Below are positions 28,608-37,043 of a stretch of 64,000 nt of DNA, one piece after another. The DNA comes from Streptomyces sp. GESEQ-4 (GTDB taxonomy: Bacteria > Actinomycetota > Actinomycetes > Streptomycetales > Streptomycetaceae), in the NCBI RefSeq assembly GCF_017948455.1, contig NZ_JAFFSU010000028.1, positions 45,494-109,493 on the forward strand. Reading direction: 5' to 3'. The translations under genes were made by a program, and so were the position numbers. The stretch's first letter is position 1. The number at the start of each line of letters is the position of its first letter. Below the pieces are notes generated by a model. The model made no database searches and was not told where the DNA came from. It saw nothing but the letters and a program-made list of their open reading frames with translations.

Positions 28608-30253
28608 GTACAGCAGTCGTCCACAGCCTGTGGACAACCGCGGCCGATCCGATCTCGAAGATCGAGTCGCCGAAGATCGAATACGGACAATTGTCGCCGA
28701 CCTTGATCGTCGTCGGGGCGGCGGTGGTCGGGGTGCTGGTCGAGGCGCTGGTGCCGCGCAAGGCCCGCTACTACGTGCAGGTGTTCGTCTCCGTCGTGGC
28801 GCTGGTCGCCGCCTTCGCGGCGGTCGTCGCGCTCGCGGCGGACGGATACGGCACGACCCGCGCGGGCATCGCGGCGATGGGCGCCATCGCCGTCGACGGG
28901 CCGGCCCTGTTCCTGCAGGGCACGATCCTGCTCGCCGGTCTGGTGGGCCTGTTCACCTTCGCCGAACGGCGGCTGGACCCGGCGGCGCACGGCAACCGGG
29001 TCGACTCGTTCGCCGCGCAGGCCGCCTCCGTGCCGGGCAGCGACAGTGAAAAGGCCGCGGTCAAGGCGGGGTTCACCACCACCGAGGTGTTCCCGCTGCT
29101 GCTGTTCGCGATCGCGGGCATGCTGATCTTCCCGGCGGCCAACGACCTGCTGACGCTGTTCATTGCCCTGGAAGTCTTCTCCCTCCCGCTGTACCTGCTG
29201 TGCGCGATCGCCCGCCGCAAGCGGCTGATGTCGCAGGAGGCCGCGGTCAAGTACTTCCTGCTCGGCGCGTTCGCCTCCGCGTTCACGCTGTTCGGCATCG
29301 CGCTGCTGTACGGCTACGCGGGCTCGGTGTCGTACGCGACGATCGCGCAGGTCGTCGACGGCACGGTCACGAACGTCACCCCGGCGCTCGCGGACACCAT
29401 GGGCAACGACGCGCTGCTGCTCATCGGCGCCGCGATGCTCGTGATGGGCCTGCTGTTCAAGGTCGGCGCCGTCCCGTTCCACATGTGGACGCCGGACGTC
29501 TACCAGGGCGCACCGACCCCGGTCACCGGATTCATGGCGGCGGCGACCAAGGTGGCCGCGTTCGGCGCGCTGCTCAGGATCCTGTACGTCGTGCTGCCCG
29601 GCCTGCGCTGGGACTGGCGGCCGGTCATGTGGGCGGTCGCGATCGTCACCATGCTCGGCGGTGCGATCGTCGCGATCACGCAGACCGACATCAAGCGGCT
29701 GCTGGCGTACTCGTCGATCGCGCACGCGGGCTTCATCCTCGCGGGTGTCATCGCGACCACGCCGGACGGAGTGTCGTCCGTGCTCTTCTATCTGGGCGCC
29801 TACTCGTTCGTGACGATCGGCGCGTTCGCGGTGGTCACGCTGGTACGGGATGCCGGTGGTGAGGCGACGCACCTGTCCAAGTGGGCCGGTCTCGGGCGCC
29901 GTTCGCCGCTCGTGGCGGCCGTGTTCGCGGTGTTCCTGCTGGCCTTCGCGGGCATTCCGCTGACCTCCGGCTTCGCCGGGAAGTTCGCCGTGTTCAAGGC
30001 GGCGGCGGAGGGTGGCGCGGGACCGCTGGTCGTGGTCGGTGTGATCTCGTCGGCGATCGCCGCGTTCTTCTACATCCGCGTCATCGTGCTGATGTTCTTC
30101 AGCGAGCCGGCGCCCGAGGGCCCGACGGTCGCCGTGCCGTCGGCGCTGACGACGACGGCGATCGGCGTGGGTGTGGCGGTCACGCTGGTGCTCGGTGTGG
30201 CGCCGCAGTACTTCCTGGACCTGGCGAGCCAGGCGGGAGTGTTCGTGCGCTGA
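28604..30253 (+). CDS. nuoN: NADH-quinone oxidoreductase subunit N
   Basis: This 549-residue antiporter-like subunit has about 14 helices, including LLTLFIALEVFSLPLYLLCA with the conserved Glu, PFHMWTPDVYQGAPTPVTGF and QTDIKRLLAYSSIAHAGFIL. It is the last gene of the operon, completing nuoA to nuoN with no missing or inserted gene. It starts with GTG overlapping the nuoM stop, and a strong hairpin follows 20 bases after its stop. Confidence 0.96.
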   Translation: MSTAVVHSLWTTAADPISKIESPKIEYGQLSPTLIVVGAAVVGVLVEALVPRKARYYVQVFVSVVALVAAFAAVVALAADGYGTTRAGIAAMGAIAVDGPALFLQGTILLAGLVGLFTFAERRLDPAAHGNRVDSFAAQAASVPGSDSEKAAVKAGFTTTEVFPLLLFAIAGMLIFPAANDLLTLFIALEVFSLPLYLLCAIARRKRLMSQEAAVKYFLLGAFASAFTLFGIALLYGYAGSVSYATIAQVVDGTVTNVTPALADTMGNDALLLIGAAMLVMGLLFKVGAVPFHMWTPDVYQGAPTPVTGFMAAATKVAAFGALLRILYVVLPGLRWDWRPVMWAVAIVTMLGGAIVAITQTDIKRLLAYSSIAHAGFILAGVIATTPDGVSSVLFYLGAYSFVTIGAFAVVTLVRDAGGEATHLSKWAGLGRRSPLVAAVFAVFLLAFAGIPLTSGFAGKFAVFKAAAEGGAGPLVVVGVISSAIAAFFYIRVIVLMFFSEPAPEGPTVAVPSALTTTAIGVGVAVTLVLGVAPQYFLDLASQAGVFVR

Positions 30254-30272
30254 ACCGATCCGGACGCATACG

Positions 30273-30309
30273 GCCGCCCGGCACCCCTTGCTCTGGGGTG
30301 CCGGGCGGC
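30273..30309 (+). terminator. nuo operon terminator hairpin
   Basis: A perfect 15-base-pair stem (left arm 30273-30287, right arm 30295-30309, core CCGGCACCCC/GGGGTGCCGG) encloses the seven-base loop TTGCTCT. It stands 20 bases after the nuoN stop. There is no U-tract, as is common in high-GC actinobacteria. Confidence 0.85.
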
Positions 30310-30367
30310 TGTGCGTGAGGGGCTGTTGTTCCGTGAGCCTCGGGGCGGGTGAAGCCTGTGGATAACT

Positions 30368-30396
30368 CCGACGGTGTCAGAGCGGACCCCTATCGT
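30368..30396 (+). promoter_or_regulatory. Candidate recQ promoter
   Basis: CCGACG (30368-30373) and TATCGT (30391-30396), separated by 17 bases, resemble a weak vegetative -35/-10 pair. Transcription would start near 30403, about 33 bases before the ATG at 30436, which supports that start over an in-frame GTG at 30349. Confidence 0.4.
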
Positions 30397-30435
30397 GGAG
30401 GCAGTGGTCGAGGTACGGCGTACGGGGGCACAGCG

Positions 30436-32436
30436 ATGGGTGGGACGGGCGGGATCGGCGGGATGACAGCGGTAGCCGGGAGCGAGGCGCTAGCCACGCT
30501 CCACAGGGTTTTCGGGTACGACAGTTTCCGCGGCGAGCAGGAAGCCGTCATCGAGCATGTCGTGGCCGGCGAGGACGCCGTCGTGCTCATGCCGACCGGG
30601 GGCGGCAAGTCACTGTGCTACCAGATCCCGTCCCTGGTCAGACCCGGTACGGGCGTGGTCGTCTCACCGCTGATTGCGCTGATGCAGGACCAGGTGGACG
30701 CGCTGCGGGCACTCGGTGTGCGGGCCGGGTTCATGAACTCCACGCAGGACTTCGACGAGCGCCGGGTGGTGGAGGCCGAGTTCCTGGCGGGCGAGCTGGA
30801 CCTGCTGTATCTGGCGCCGGAGCGCCTGCGGCTGGACGCCACCCTCGATCTGCTCTCGCGCGGCAAGATCGCCGTCTTCGCGATCGACGAGGCGCACTGC
30901 GTGTCCCAGTGGGGCCACGACTTCCGCCCCGACTATCTGGCCCTCTCCCTGCTCGGGGAGCGCTGGCCCGACGTTCCGCGGATTGCGCTCACGGCGACGG
31001 CCACCCACGCGACGCACCAGGAGATCACCCAGCGGCTGAACATGCCGACGGCCCGCCACTTCGTGGCGAGCTTCGACCGGCCCAACATCCAGTACCGGAT
31101 CGTGCCGAAGGCCGACCCCAAGAAACAGCTGCTGAGCTTCCTGCGCGAGGAGCACGCGGGCGACGCGGGCATCGTGTACTGCCTGTCCCGCAAGTCGGTG
31201 GACTCGACGGCCGAGTTCCTGAGCCGCAACGGCATCGAGGCGGTGCCGTATCACGCCGGTCTGGACGCGGGCACGCGCGCGGCGCACCAGTCCCGGTTCC
31301 TGCGGGAGGACGGCCTGGTCGTGGTGGCGACCATCGCCTTCGGGATGGGCATCGACAAACCGGACGTACGGTTCGTCGCGCATCTGGATCTGCCGAAGTC
31401 GGTGGAGGGGTACTACCAGGAGACGGGGCGTGCGGGGCGGGACGGGCTGCCGTCCACGGCCTGGATGGCGTACGGGCTCAACGACGTCATACAGCAGCGC
31501 AAGCTGATCCAGTCCGGCGAGGGGGACGAGGCGTTCCGGCGACGGGCCGCCGCCCACCTGGACTCGATGCTGGCGCTGTGCGAGACGGCGCAGTGCCGCA
31601 GGGGCCAGCTGCTCGCCTACTTCGGTCAGGATCCCGATCCGGCCGGCTGCGGCAACTGCGACACCTGTCTGACCCCGCCGGAGACGTGGGACGGCACCGT
31701 CGCCGCGCAGAAGGTGCTGTCGACGGTGGTGCGGCTGCAGCGGGAGCGCGGGCAGAAGTTCGGCGCGGTGCAGATCGTCGACATCCTGCTGGGCAAGCGC
31801 ACCGGCAAGGTGATCCAGTTCGACCACGACCAGCTGTCCGTGTTCGGCATCGGCGAGGAGCTGTCCGAGGGCGAATGGCGGGGCGTCGTACGGCAGTTGC
31901 TGGCGCAGGGGCTACTCGCGGTCGAGGGGGAGTACGGCACGCTGGTGCTGACCGAGGCGAGCGGGGAGGTGCTGCGGCGGGAGCGGGAGGTGCCGCTGCG
32001 CAAGGAACCGAAGAAGCCGGCGTCCGCCCGCGCGACGTCGTCCTCCTCCGGCCGGGGCGACCGCAAGCCCAAGGCGGCGGTGGCCGAACTGCCCGAGGAG
32101 CTGCTGCCCGCCTTCGAGGCGCTGCGCGCGTGGCGTGCCGAGCAGGCCCGTGAACAGGGCGTCCCGGCGTATGTGATCTTCCATGACGCCACCCTCCGGG
32201 AGATCGTCACGGTGTGGCCGACGTCGGTGCGAGAACTCGGCGGTGTCAGCGGGGTGGGGGAGAAGAAGCTCGTGACGTACGGGGAGGGCGTCATCGGGGT
32301 GCTGGCCTCGCTGGAGGGCGGGGCGCCGGGCGCTGCTCCCGCTCCTGCTCCCGCGGGCGCCGGTGCGACGGGCGATGACGATCACTGGCCCGAGATGGAG
32401 GCGGAACCGGGGCCGGAGCCGGACGACTGGGGATAG
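30436..32436 (+). CDS. recQ: ATP-dependent DNA helicase RecQ
   Basis: This 666-residue superfamily 2 helicase shows Walker A in LMPTGGGKSLCYQIP, the DEAH box in FAIDEAHCVSQWGHDFRPDY, and helicase C motif QETGRAGRDGLPS. A RecQ zinc site follows (CETAQCRRGQLLAYF and CGNCDTC), then a winged-helix region and an HRDC domain near residues 560-630 (FEALRAWRAEQAREQGVPAY). A Pro/Ala/Glu-rich tail ends it. It unwinds DNA in recombination and fork repair. GGGG lies about eight bases before the chosen ATG. Confidence 0.92.
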   Translation: MGGTGGIGGMTAVAGSEALATLHRVFGYDSFRGEQEAVIEHVVAGEDAVVLMPTGGGKSLCYQIPSLVRPGTGVVVSPLIALMQDQVDALRALGVRAGFMNSTQDFDERRVVEAEFLAGELDLLYLAPERLRLDATLDLLSRGKIAVFAIDEAHCVSQWGHDFRPDYLALSLLGERWPDVPRIALTATATHATHQEITQRLNMPTARHFVASFDRPNIQYRIVPKADPKKQLLSFLREEHAGDAGIVYCLSRKSVDSTAEFLSRNGIEAVPYHAGLDAGTRAAHQSRFLREDGLVVVATIAFGMGIDKPDVRFVAHLDLPKSVEGYYQETGRAGRDGLPSTAWMAYGLNDVIQQRKLIQSGEGDEAFRRRAAAHLDSMLALCETAQCRRGQLLAYFGQDPDPAGCGNCDTCLTPPETWDGTVAAQKVLSTVVRLQRERGQKFGAVQIVDILLGKRTGKVIQFDHDQLSVFGIGEELSEGEWRGVVRQLLAQGLLAVEGEYGTLVLTEASGEVLRREREVPLRKEPKKPASARATSSSSGRGDRKPKAAVAELPEELLPAFEALRAWRAEQAREQGVPAYVIFHDATLREIVTVWPTSVRELGGVSGVGEKKLVTYGEGVIGVLASLEGGAPGAAPAPAPAGAGATGDDDHWPEMEAEPGPEPDDWG

Positions 32437-32457
32437 GCGGTTCCTGTGATGCCGTGA

Positions 32458-32485
32458 TGGCGCCACATGGCGCCAGGTGGTGTCA
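32458..32485. promoter_or_regulatory. Upstream operator cluster: three octamers at 10-bp spacing
   Basis: TGGCGCCA (32458), TGGCGCCA (32468) and TGGTGTCA (32478) are octamers of the form TGGYGYCA whose starts are exactly 10 bases apart, that is, on one face of the helix. A weaker copy, TGGTGCCG, lies in phase at 32498. Together with the second cluster next to the start codon they look like binding sites for the ribbon-helix-helix protein encoded downstream. Confidence 0.65.
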
Positions 32486-32597
32486 TCCAGTTCTGCGTGG
32501 TGCCGCAATCGCCCCAGGTGGGCGCCAATCCGTTCTCGCAGGTCAGGGTGGGGTCGGCGGGGTGTCGCGCCTGGGGTGTCGCATGACCGCTTGCGTG

Positions 32598-32627
32598 TGG
32601 CGCCATCGTGGTGCCATGATGGCGTCA
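32598..32627. promoter_or_regulatory. Start-proximal operator cluster: three octamers at 11-bp spacing
   Basis: TGGCGCCA (32598), TGGTGCCA (32609) and TGGCGTCA (32620) repeat with an 11-base period. The last base of the third copy is the A of the ATG at 32627. A protein bound here would block both transcription and the start region, which suggests autorepression. Confidence 0.65.
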
Positions 32628-33145
32628 TGGACCTCACGCCGTATGTCGACACCCTCCGCCGTGAACTCGCGGTGGCCGCCGAAGCCGGCGGTGACGAAGC
32701 CCGCGAGCTGGCCGAGCGGCTCACGGCTCCTCTGGAGTCGGCGACCCGTCTGACCCTGCTCAATGTGCTCTCCGCCGCGATGGACGAGATCACCCGGGAA
32801 CTCGCCCCCGGCTCGGTCGACGTACGGCTGCGTGGGCTCGACCCCGACTTCGTGGTGACACTGCCGCCGACCGACGACGGCGCCCCCGCGGAGCCTGTCG
32901 CGCCCGTCGAGCACCTCAGGGCCTCGGCTCCCGCCGACGGTGACGAGGGCGGCACCGCTCGCGTCAATCTGCGGCTGCCGGCGCACCTCAAGGCGCGTGC
33001 CGAGGAGGCCGCGAGCCGTGAGGGGTTGTCGGTCAACGCGTGGCTGGTGCGGGCCGTGTCGGCCGCGGTCGACGGTGGCGCCCGGCCGCGTCCGGCGGAG
33101 AAGACCCGGACCGTCGGACAGAGCTTCACGGGCTGGGTGCGCTAG
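32627..33145 (+). CDS. Ribbon-helix-helix (HicB/Arc-type) regulator
   Basis: This is a 172-residue protein. Residues ~110-150 (ARVNLRLPAHLKARAEEAAS, then SVNAWLVRAVSAAV) form a ribbon-helix-helix DNA-binding unit: a strand with alternating basic residues followed by two helices. The N-terminal 95 residues are acidic and of unknown fold. A HicA toxin gene is not present, so it is better read as a stand-alone autoregulator than a toxin-antitoxin member. The ATG at 32627 overlaps a TGGCGTCA octamer. DUF4097 and ABC genes follow on the same strand, with gaps of 83 and 62 bases. Confidence 0.75.
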   Translation: MDLTPYVDTLRRELAVAAEAGGDEARELAERLTAPLESATRLTLLNVLSAAMDEITRELAPGSVDVRLRGLDPDFVVTLPPTDDGAPAEPVAPVEHLRASAPADGDEGGTARVNLRLPAHLKARAEEAASREGLSVNAWLVRAVSAAVDGGARPRPAEKTRTVGQSFTGWVR

Positions 33146-33228
33146 CCGCGCCCGCGCCCGCCCCACGTCATCCACATCACGTCCCCACCAGCGGGGACGC
33201 CCCGAAGACCCAAGAGGACGGGACAGCC

Positions 33229-34071
33229 ATGCCTACTTTCGACACCCGCGAAGCGATCTCGGTCAACGCCCATGTGGGCGCCGGTTCTGTCCAGTTCACC
33301 GCGAGCGACCGCCCCGACACCGTCGTCGAGGTGGAGCCCGCCAACCCGCAGCGAGGCAAGGACGTGCGGGCCGCCGAGCAGACCGAGGTCTCGTACGCGA
33401 GCGGCGTCCTCACGCTCAGGACGGCCGAGCGCCGCATGATCGGCCCCAGCGGCCTCGTGCACGTGACGGTCGAGCTGCCCGTCGGCTCGTCCCTCGACGT
33501 GACCGGCTCCTGGACCCAGGTACTCGGCGAGGGTCGGCTCGGGAAGGTGCGGGTGAAGACGTCGGGCGGCGACGTCCGGCTCGACACCACGGGGCCGCTG
33601 CACGTCAAGGCCTCGCACGGCTCGATCCGCGTGGACCGCGTAGAGGGCATGGCAGAGATCACCACCAGCTCCGGCAGCCTGCGGATCGGACTCGTCGACG
33701 GTCACGCCGTCCTGAAGAACTCGCACGGCACCACGATCGTCGACGCCGTGACCGGTGAGCTGCGCGTGAGTGGCGCGCACGGCGACATCGAGATCGGGCG
33801 CGCCGAGGCCTCGGTCTCCGCCACCACCGCCCATGGCGCCCTGCGCGTGACCGACATTGCCCGCGGCACCGTCCAACTGGAGACCAGCTACGGCGCCATC
33901 GAGGTCGGCATCCGCGAAGGCAGCGCCGCCTGGCTCGACGCCAACTCCGAGAACGGCCAGGTCCGCAACGCGCTCACCCCGTCCGAGGCCCCGGAGCAGA
34001 CCGAAAACATTGTCAAGGTTCGCGCGCGGACCAACTGGGGCAACATCGACATCCGCCGCGCCAAGTCCTGA
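33229..34071 (+). CDS. DUF4097 beta-repeat protein
   Basis: This 280-residue protein consists almost entirely of short beta-strand repeats of the form G-x-hydrophobic-x-hydrophobic (KTSGGDVRLDTTGPLHVKAS, AHGDIEIGRAEASVSATTAH, TSYGAIEVGI), typical of the DUF4097/adhesin-like right-handed beta solenoid. It has no signal peptide or membrane helix. The ATG at 33229 follows GAGGACGGGACAG. Its position between a DNA-binding regulator and an ABC exporter suggests a sensing or scaffold role in the same response, but the ligand is unknown. Confidence 0.8.
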   Translation: MPTFDTREAISVNAHVGAGSVQFTASDRPDTVVEVEPANPQRGKDVRAAEQTEVSYASGVLTLRTAERRMIGPSGLVHVTVELPVGSSLDVTGSWTQVLGEGRLGKVRVKTSGGDVRLDTTGPLHVKASHGSIRVDRVEGMAEITTSSGSLRIGLVDGHAVLKNSHGTTIVDAVTGELRVSGAHGDIEIGRAEASVSATTAHGALRVTDIARGTVQLETSYGAIEVGIREGSAAWLDANSENGQVRNALTPSEAPEQTENIVKVRARTNWGNIDIRRAKS

Positions 34072-34133
34072 GCGCGCCCCATCCGCAACACGCCTCATCC
34101 CCACCCCGCTTCAGCCTTCAAAGGGAGGGCTCC

Positions 34134-35141
34134 ATGCCTTCATCTGTCATGCTCACGTCCAGGCGTGGCGGCGACGGTCCACAGTCGCCCGCCGCCGTCT
34201 CCACCGTCGGTCTGCGCAAGTCCTACGGCGACAAGACCGTCCTCAACGGCATCGACCTGCGCATCCCGGCCGGTTCCGTGTTCGCGCTGCTCGGGCCGAA
34301 CGGCGCCGGGAAGACCACCGCCGTGAAGATCCTCTCCACGCTCATCACCGCCGACGGCGGGCAGGCCCAGGTCGCGGGCCACGACATCGCCGCCGATCCG
34401 CAGGCCGTACGCGAGGCGATCGGTGTCACGGGGCAGTTCTCGGCCGTGGACGGGCTGATCACCGGTGAGGAGAACATGCTCCTCATGGCGGACCTGCACC
34501 ACCTGTCCAGGTCCGAGGGGCGGCGGGTCGCCGCCGAACTCCTCGAACGCTTCGATCTCGTCGAGGCGGCGAAGAAGCCCGCCTCCACCTACTCCGGCGG
34601 TATGAAGCGGCGGCTCGACATCGCCATGACGCTGGTCGGGAGTCCGCGGATCATCTTTCTCGACGAGCCGACCACCGGCCTCGACCCGCGCTCCCGCCAC
34701 AACATGTGGGGCATCATCCGCGGGCTGGTCTCCGACGGGGTCACGGTCTTCCTCACCACCCAGTACCTGGAGGAGGCCGACGAACTCGCCGACCGCATCG
34801 CGGTGCTGAACGACGGCAAGATCGCCGCCGAAGGCACCGCCGACGAGCTCAAGCGCCTCATCCCCGGCGGACATGTCCGCCTGCGCTTCACCGACCCGGC
34901 CGCCTACCAGTCCGCCGCCACAGCACTGCGCGAGGTCACCCGGGACAACGAATCCCTCGCCCTGCACATCCCCAGCGACGGCAGCCAGCGTGAACTGCGC
35001 TCCCTCCTCGACTGGCTGGACTCCGCCGGCATCGAGGCCGACGAGCTGACCGTGCACACCCCCGACCTCGACGACGTCTTCTTCGCCCTCACCGGCAGCG
35101 GCGCCGACGTCACCGACCAGCCCAAGGAGAACGTCCGATGA
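34134..35141 (+). CDS. DrrA-type ABC transporter ATP-binding protein
   Basis: This 335-residue ATPase has Walker A LLGPNGAGKTTAVKIL, signature STYSGGMKRRLDIAMTL, Walker B RIIFLDEPTTGLDPRSR and the switch His in FLTTQYLEEADELADRI. The C-terminal ~100 residues form the extra domain seen in daunorubicin-resistance DrrA-like exporters. GGGAGG precedes the ATG at 34134. It overlaps the permease gene by four bases and should drive export of a hydrophobic compound or lipid; the substrate is not predictable. Confidence 0.9.
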   Translation: MPSSVMLTSRRGGDGPQSPAAVSTVGLRKSYGDKTVLNGIDLRIPAGSVFALLGPNGAGKTTAVKILSTLITADGGQAQVAGHDIAADPQAVREAIGVTGQFSAVDGLITGEENMLLMADLHHLSRSEGRRVAAELLERFDLVEAAKKPASTYSGGMKRRLDIAMTLVGSPRIIFLDEPTTGLDPRSRHNMWGIIRGLVSDGVTVFLTTQYLEEADELADRIAVLNDGKIAAEGTADELKRLIPGGHVRLRFTDPAAYQSAATALREVTRDNESLALHIPSDGSQRELRSLLDWLDSAGIEADELTVHTPDLDDVFFALTGSGADVTDQPKENVR

Positions 35142-35929
35142 GCTCCCTCTCCCTCACTGTGCGCGACTCCTCCACGATGCTGCGGCGCAATCTCCTCCAC
35201 GCCCGCCGCTACCCGTCGCTCACCCTGAACCTGCTGCTCACGCCGGTCATGCTCCTGCTGCTCTTCGTCTACATCTTCGGCGACACGATGAGCGCGGGCA
35301 TCGGAGGCGGCGGGGCGGACAGGTCCGAGTACATCGCCTATCTCGTGCCCGGTGTCCTGATGATGACCACCGGTTCCACCGCGGTCGGCACCGCCGTGTC
35401 CGTCGCCATGGACATGAACGAGGGCATCATCGCCCGCTTCCGCACGATGGCGATCCACCGCGGCTCCGTGCTCATCGGGCACGTTCTCGGCAGCGTGCTC
35501 CAGGCGATCATGAGCGTGGTCTTCGTCGGCGCCATCGGCGTGGCCATCGGCTTCCGCTCCACGGACGCCACGGCCCTGGAGTGGCTCGCGGCATTGGCCC
35601 TGCTCACCCTGTTCACCCTGGCGCTCATCTGGCTCGCGGTCGGCATGGGACTGGTCAGCCCGAACGCCGAGGCGGCCAGCAACAACGCCCTGCCGCTGGT
35701 CTTCCTCCCGCTCATCTCCAGCGCCTTCGTCCCGCTCGACGCGATGCCGGGCTGGTTCCAGCCGATCGCCGAGTACCAGCCGTTCACCCCGGCCATCGAG
35801 ACCCTGCGCGGTCTGCTGCTCGGCACCGAGATAGGCAACAACGGATGGATCGCCGTCGCCTGGTGCCTCGCCCTCACCGCACTCGGCTACTTCTGGTCCA
35901 AGTCGGTGTTCAACCGCGACCCGAAGTAG
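35138..35929 (+). CDS. DrrB-type ABC-2 transporter permease
   Basis: This 263-residue membrane protein has six helices of the ABC-2 type: LLTPVMLLLLFVYIFGDT, a YIAYLVPGVLMMTTGSTA helix, and the FLPLISSAFVPLDAMPGWFQ motif with an adjacent P-F-TPAIETLRGLL segment. It pairs with the preceding ATPase (four-base ATGA overlap) to make one exporter. A single permease implies a homodimeric membrane channel. Confidence 0.9.
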   Translation: MSSLSLTVRDSSTMLRRNLLHARRYPSLTLNLLLTPVMLLLLFVYIFGDTMSAGIGGGGADRSEYIAYLVPGVLMMTTGSTAVGTAVSVAMDMNEGIIARFRTMAIHRGSVLIGHVLGSVLQAIMSVVFVGAIGVAIGFRSTDATALEWLAALALLTLFTLALIWLAVGMGLVSPNAEAASNNALPLVFLPLISSAFVPLDAMPGWFQPIAEYQPFTPAIETLRGLLLGTEIGNNGWIAVAWCLALTALGYFWSKSVFNRDPK

Positions 35930-35951
35930 CGAGGCTGTCCCCCCTGCCCCC

Positions 35952-36893
35952 TTACGCCAACGCCGTCAACCCCGGCCCGAAAAGGATGAGCAAGGGCAGC
36001 AACGGCACCAGCCCGGCCGTCGTCGTAGCGATGATCCTGCGGCGGCGGCCCAGCCGTGGGCGGGGCTCAAGGAGCCGGTCCACGCGCTCGCCGAGCAGGC
36101 GGTGGCTGGATGCGCAGGAGAGGACGCCCCGGTGCTGGTTGAGCTCGATCAACGCCAGCGCGGTGGTCAGGTGGCCGCACCGGCGGGACGCCGTGTCGTC
36201 GGCGGCGAGTTCGACCAGGCGGTGGGTCTGGTCGCAGAAGTGGGCGAAGAGCGGGATGCGGGGGAAACCGGTGGCGAGGGCGGTGGACAGGTGCAGCAGC
36301 CAGTCGTGGTGGGCGCGTGCGTGGTCGCGTTCGTGGGTGAGTACGGCATCGAGCTGGTGGTCGGTCAGCCGGTGCAGGGCGCCGGTGGTGACGACCAGTT
36401 GGGGCGGGTTGCCGGGCATCCACCAGGCGTCGGGGTACTCGTCCTCGAGGACCAGGAGCGGACCGCGCGCGGCGGCACCCAGCCCGGCCGGCAGTTCGGG
36501 GGCGCGTTCGAGCAGATGCGCTCGGGTCTGGCCGCGGCGCCTGCGCGCCTCCACCAGCTCACGGGCGAGCATCGCCGTCGTCCAGGCGGCCCCGCAGGCC
36601 AGCAGCAGGGTGAGGGCGGCGGCCCAGGCCGGGGCCGTGGACAGGTCGTACGCGGCGGTCACCGACGGCGGCGCCGGGGCGAAGACCCGGTCGCGGACGG
36701 TGTGGAAGACGGCGGCCGTGCCCAGCACGAGCGCCGTCAGACAGCACAGCAGCACCGTGGCGACCAGGCACTGCCACACCCACAGCCCGACCACGGGTTC
36801 CCGCTCCGGCCACACCGCCCGGGTCAGCGCACGCGGGACCGGCACGGCGGCCGTGAGGGCGACGACGCTCAGCAGGAGCAGGCAGACGGTCAT
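35952..36893 (-). CDS. M56 family (BlaR1-like) membrane metallopeptidase
   Basis: This 313-residue protein has helices at residues ~1-20, 40-60, 85-105 and near the C-terminus, with the zinc-protease motif LTHERDHARAHH (HExxH, about residue 195) in the cytoplasmic loop. M56 proteins such as BlaR1/MecR1 sense a signal and cleave a BlaI-type repressor. No BlaI/MecI gene lies next to it here, and it lacks the penicillin-binding sensor domain. It is convergent with the DrrB gene, 22 bases apart. Confidence 0.82.
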   Translation of the reverse strand: MTVCLLLLSVVALTAAVPVPRALTRAVWPEREPVVGLWVWQCLVATVLLCCLTALVLGTAAVFHTVRDRVFAPAPPSVTAAYDLSTAPAWAAALTLLLACGAAWTTAMLARELVEARRRRGQTRAHLLERAPELPAGLGAAARGPLLVLEDEYPDAWWMPGNPPQLVVTTGALHRLTDHQLDAVLTHERDHARAHHDWLLHLSTALATGFPRIPLFAHFCDQTHRLVELAADDTASRRCGHLTTALALIELNQHRGVLSCASSHRLLGERVDRLLEPRPRLGRRRRIIATTTAGLVPLLPLLILFGPGLTALA

Positions 36894-37043
36894 GCCAGGG
36901 TCTCCGGATCCTGGTCGGGAAGGCTGCGCTTCAGGAGGAGGTGCGGCTACGGGGCATCCCGCCCGCCGTAAGTATGACGGCGATGGCCGCCCGAGTCATG
37001 GGACAAGCACGACCCGATACCCCCTCCGCGCCAGCCCTCCCAC

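Noticed and set aside
32627..33145. A HicAB toxin-antitoxin pair
   Set aside because: Only the HicB/Arc-like half is present; no small HicA-type gene is found on either side.
36931..36999. A 22-codon frame (MTRAAIAVILTAGGMPRSRTSS) between the M56 gene and fahA, considered as a BlaI remnant or small protein
   Set aside because: Too short, no ribosome site and no similarity to the BlaI C-terminus.
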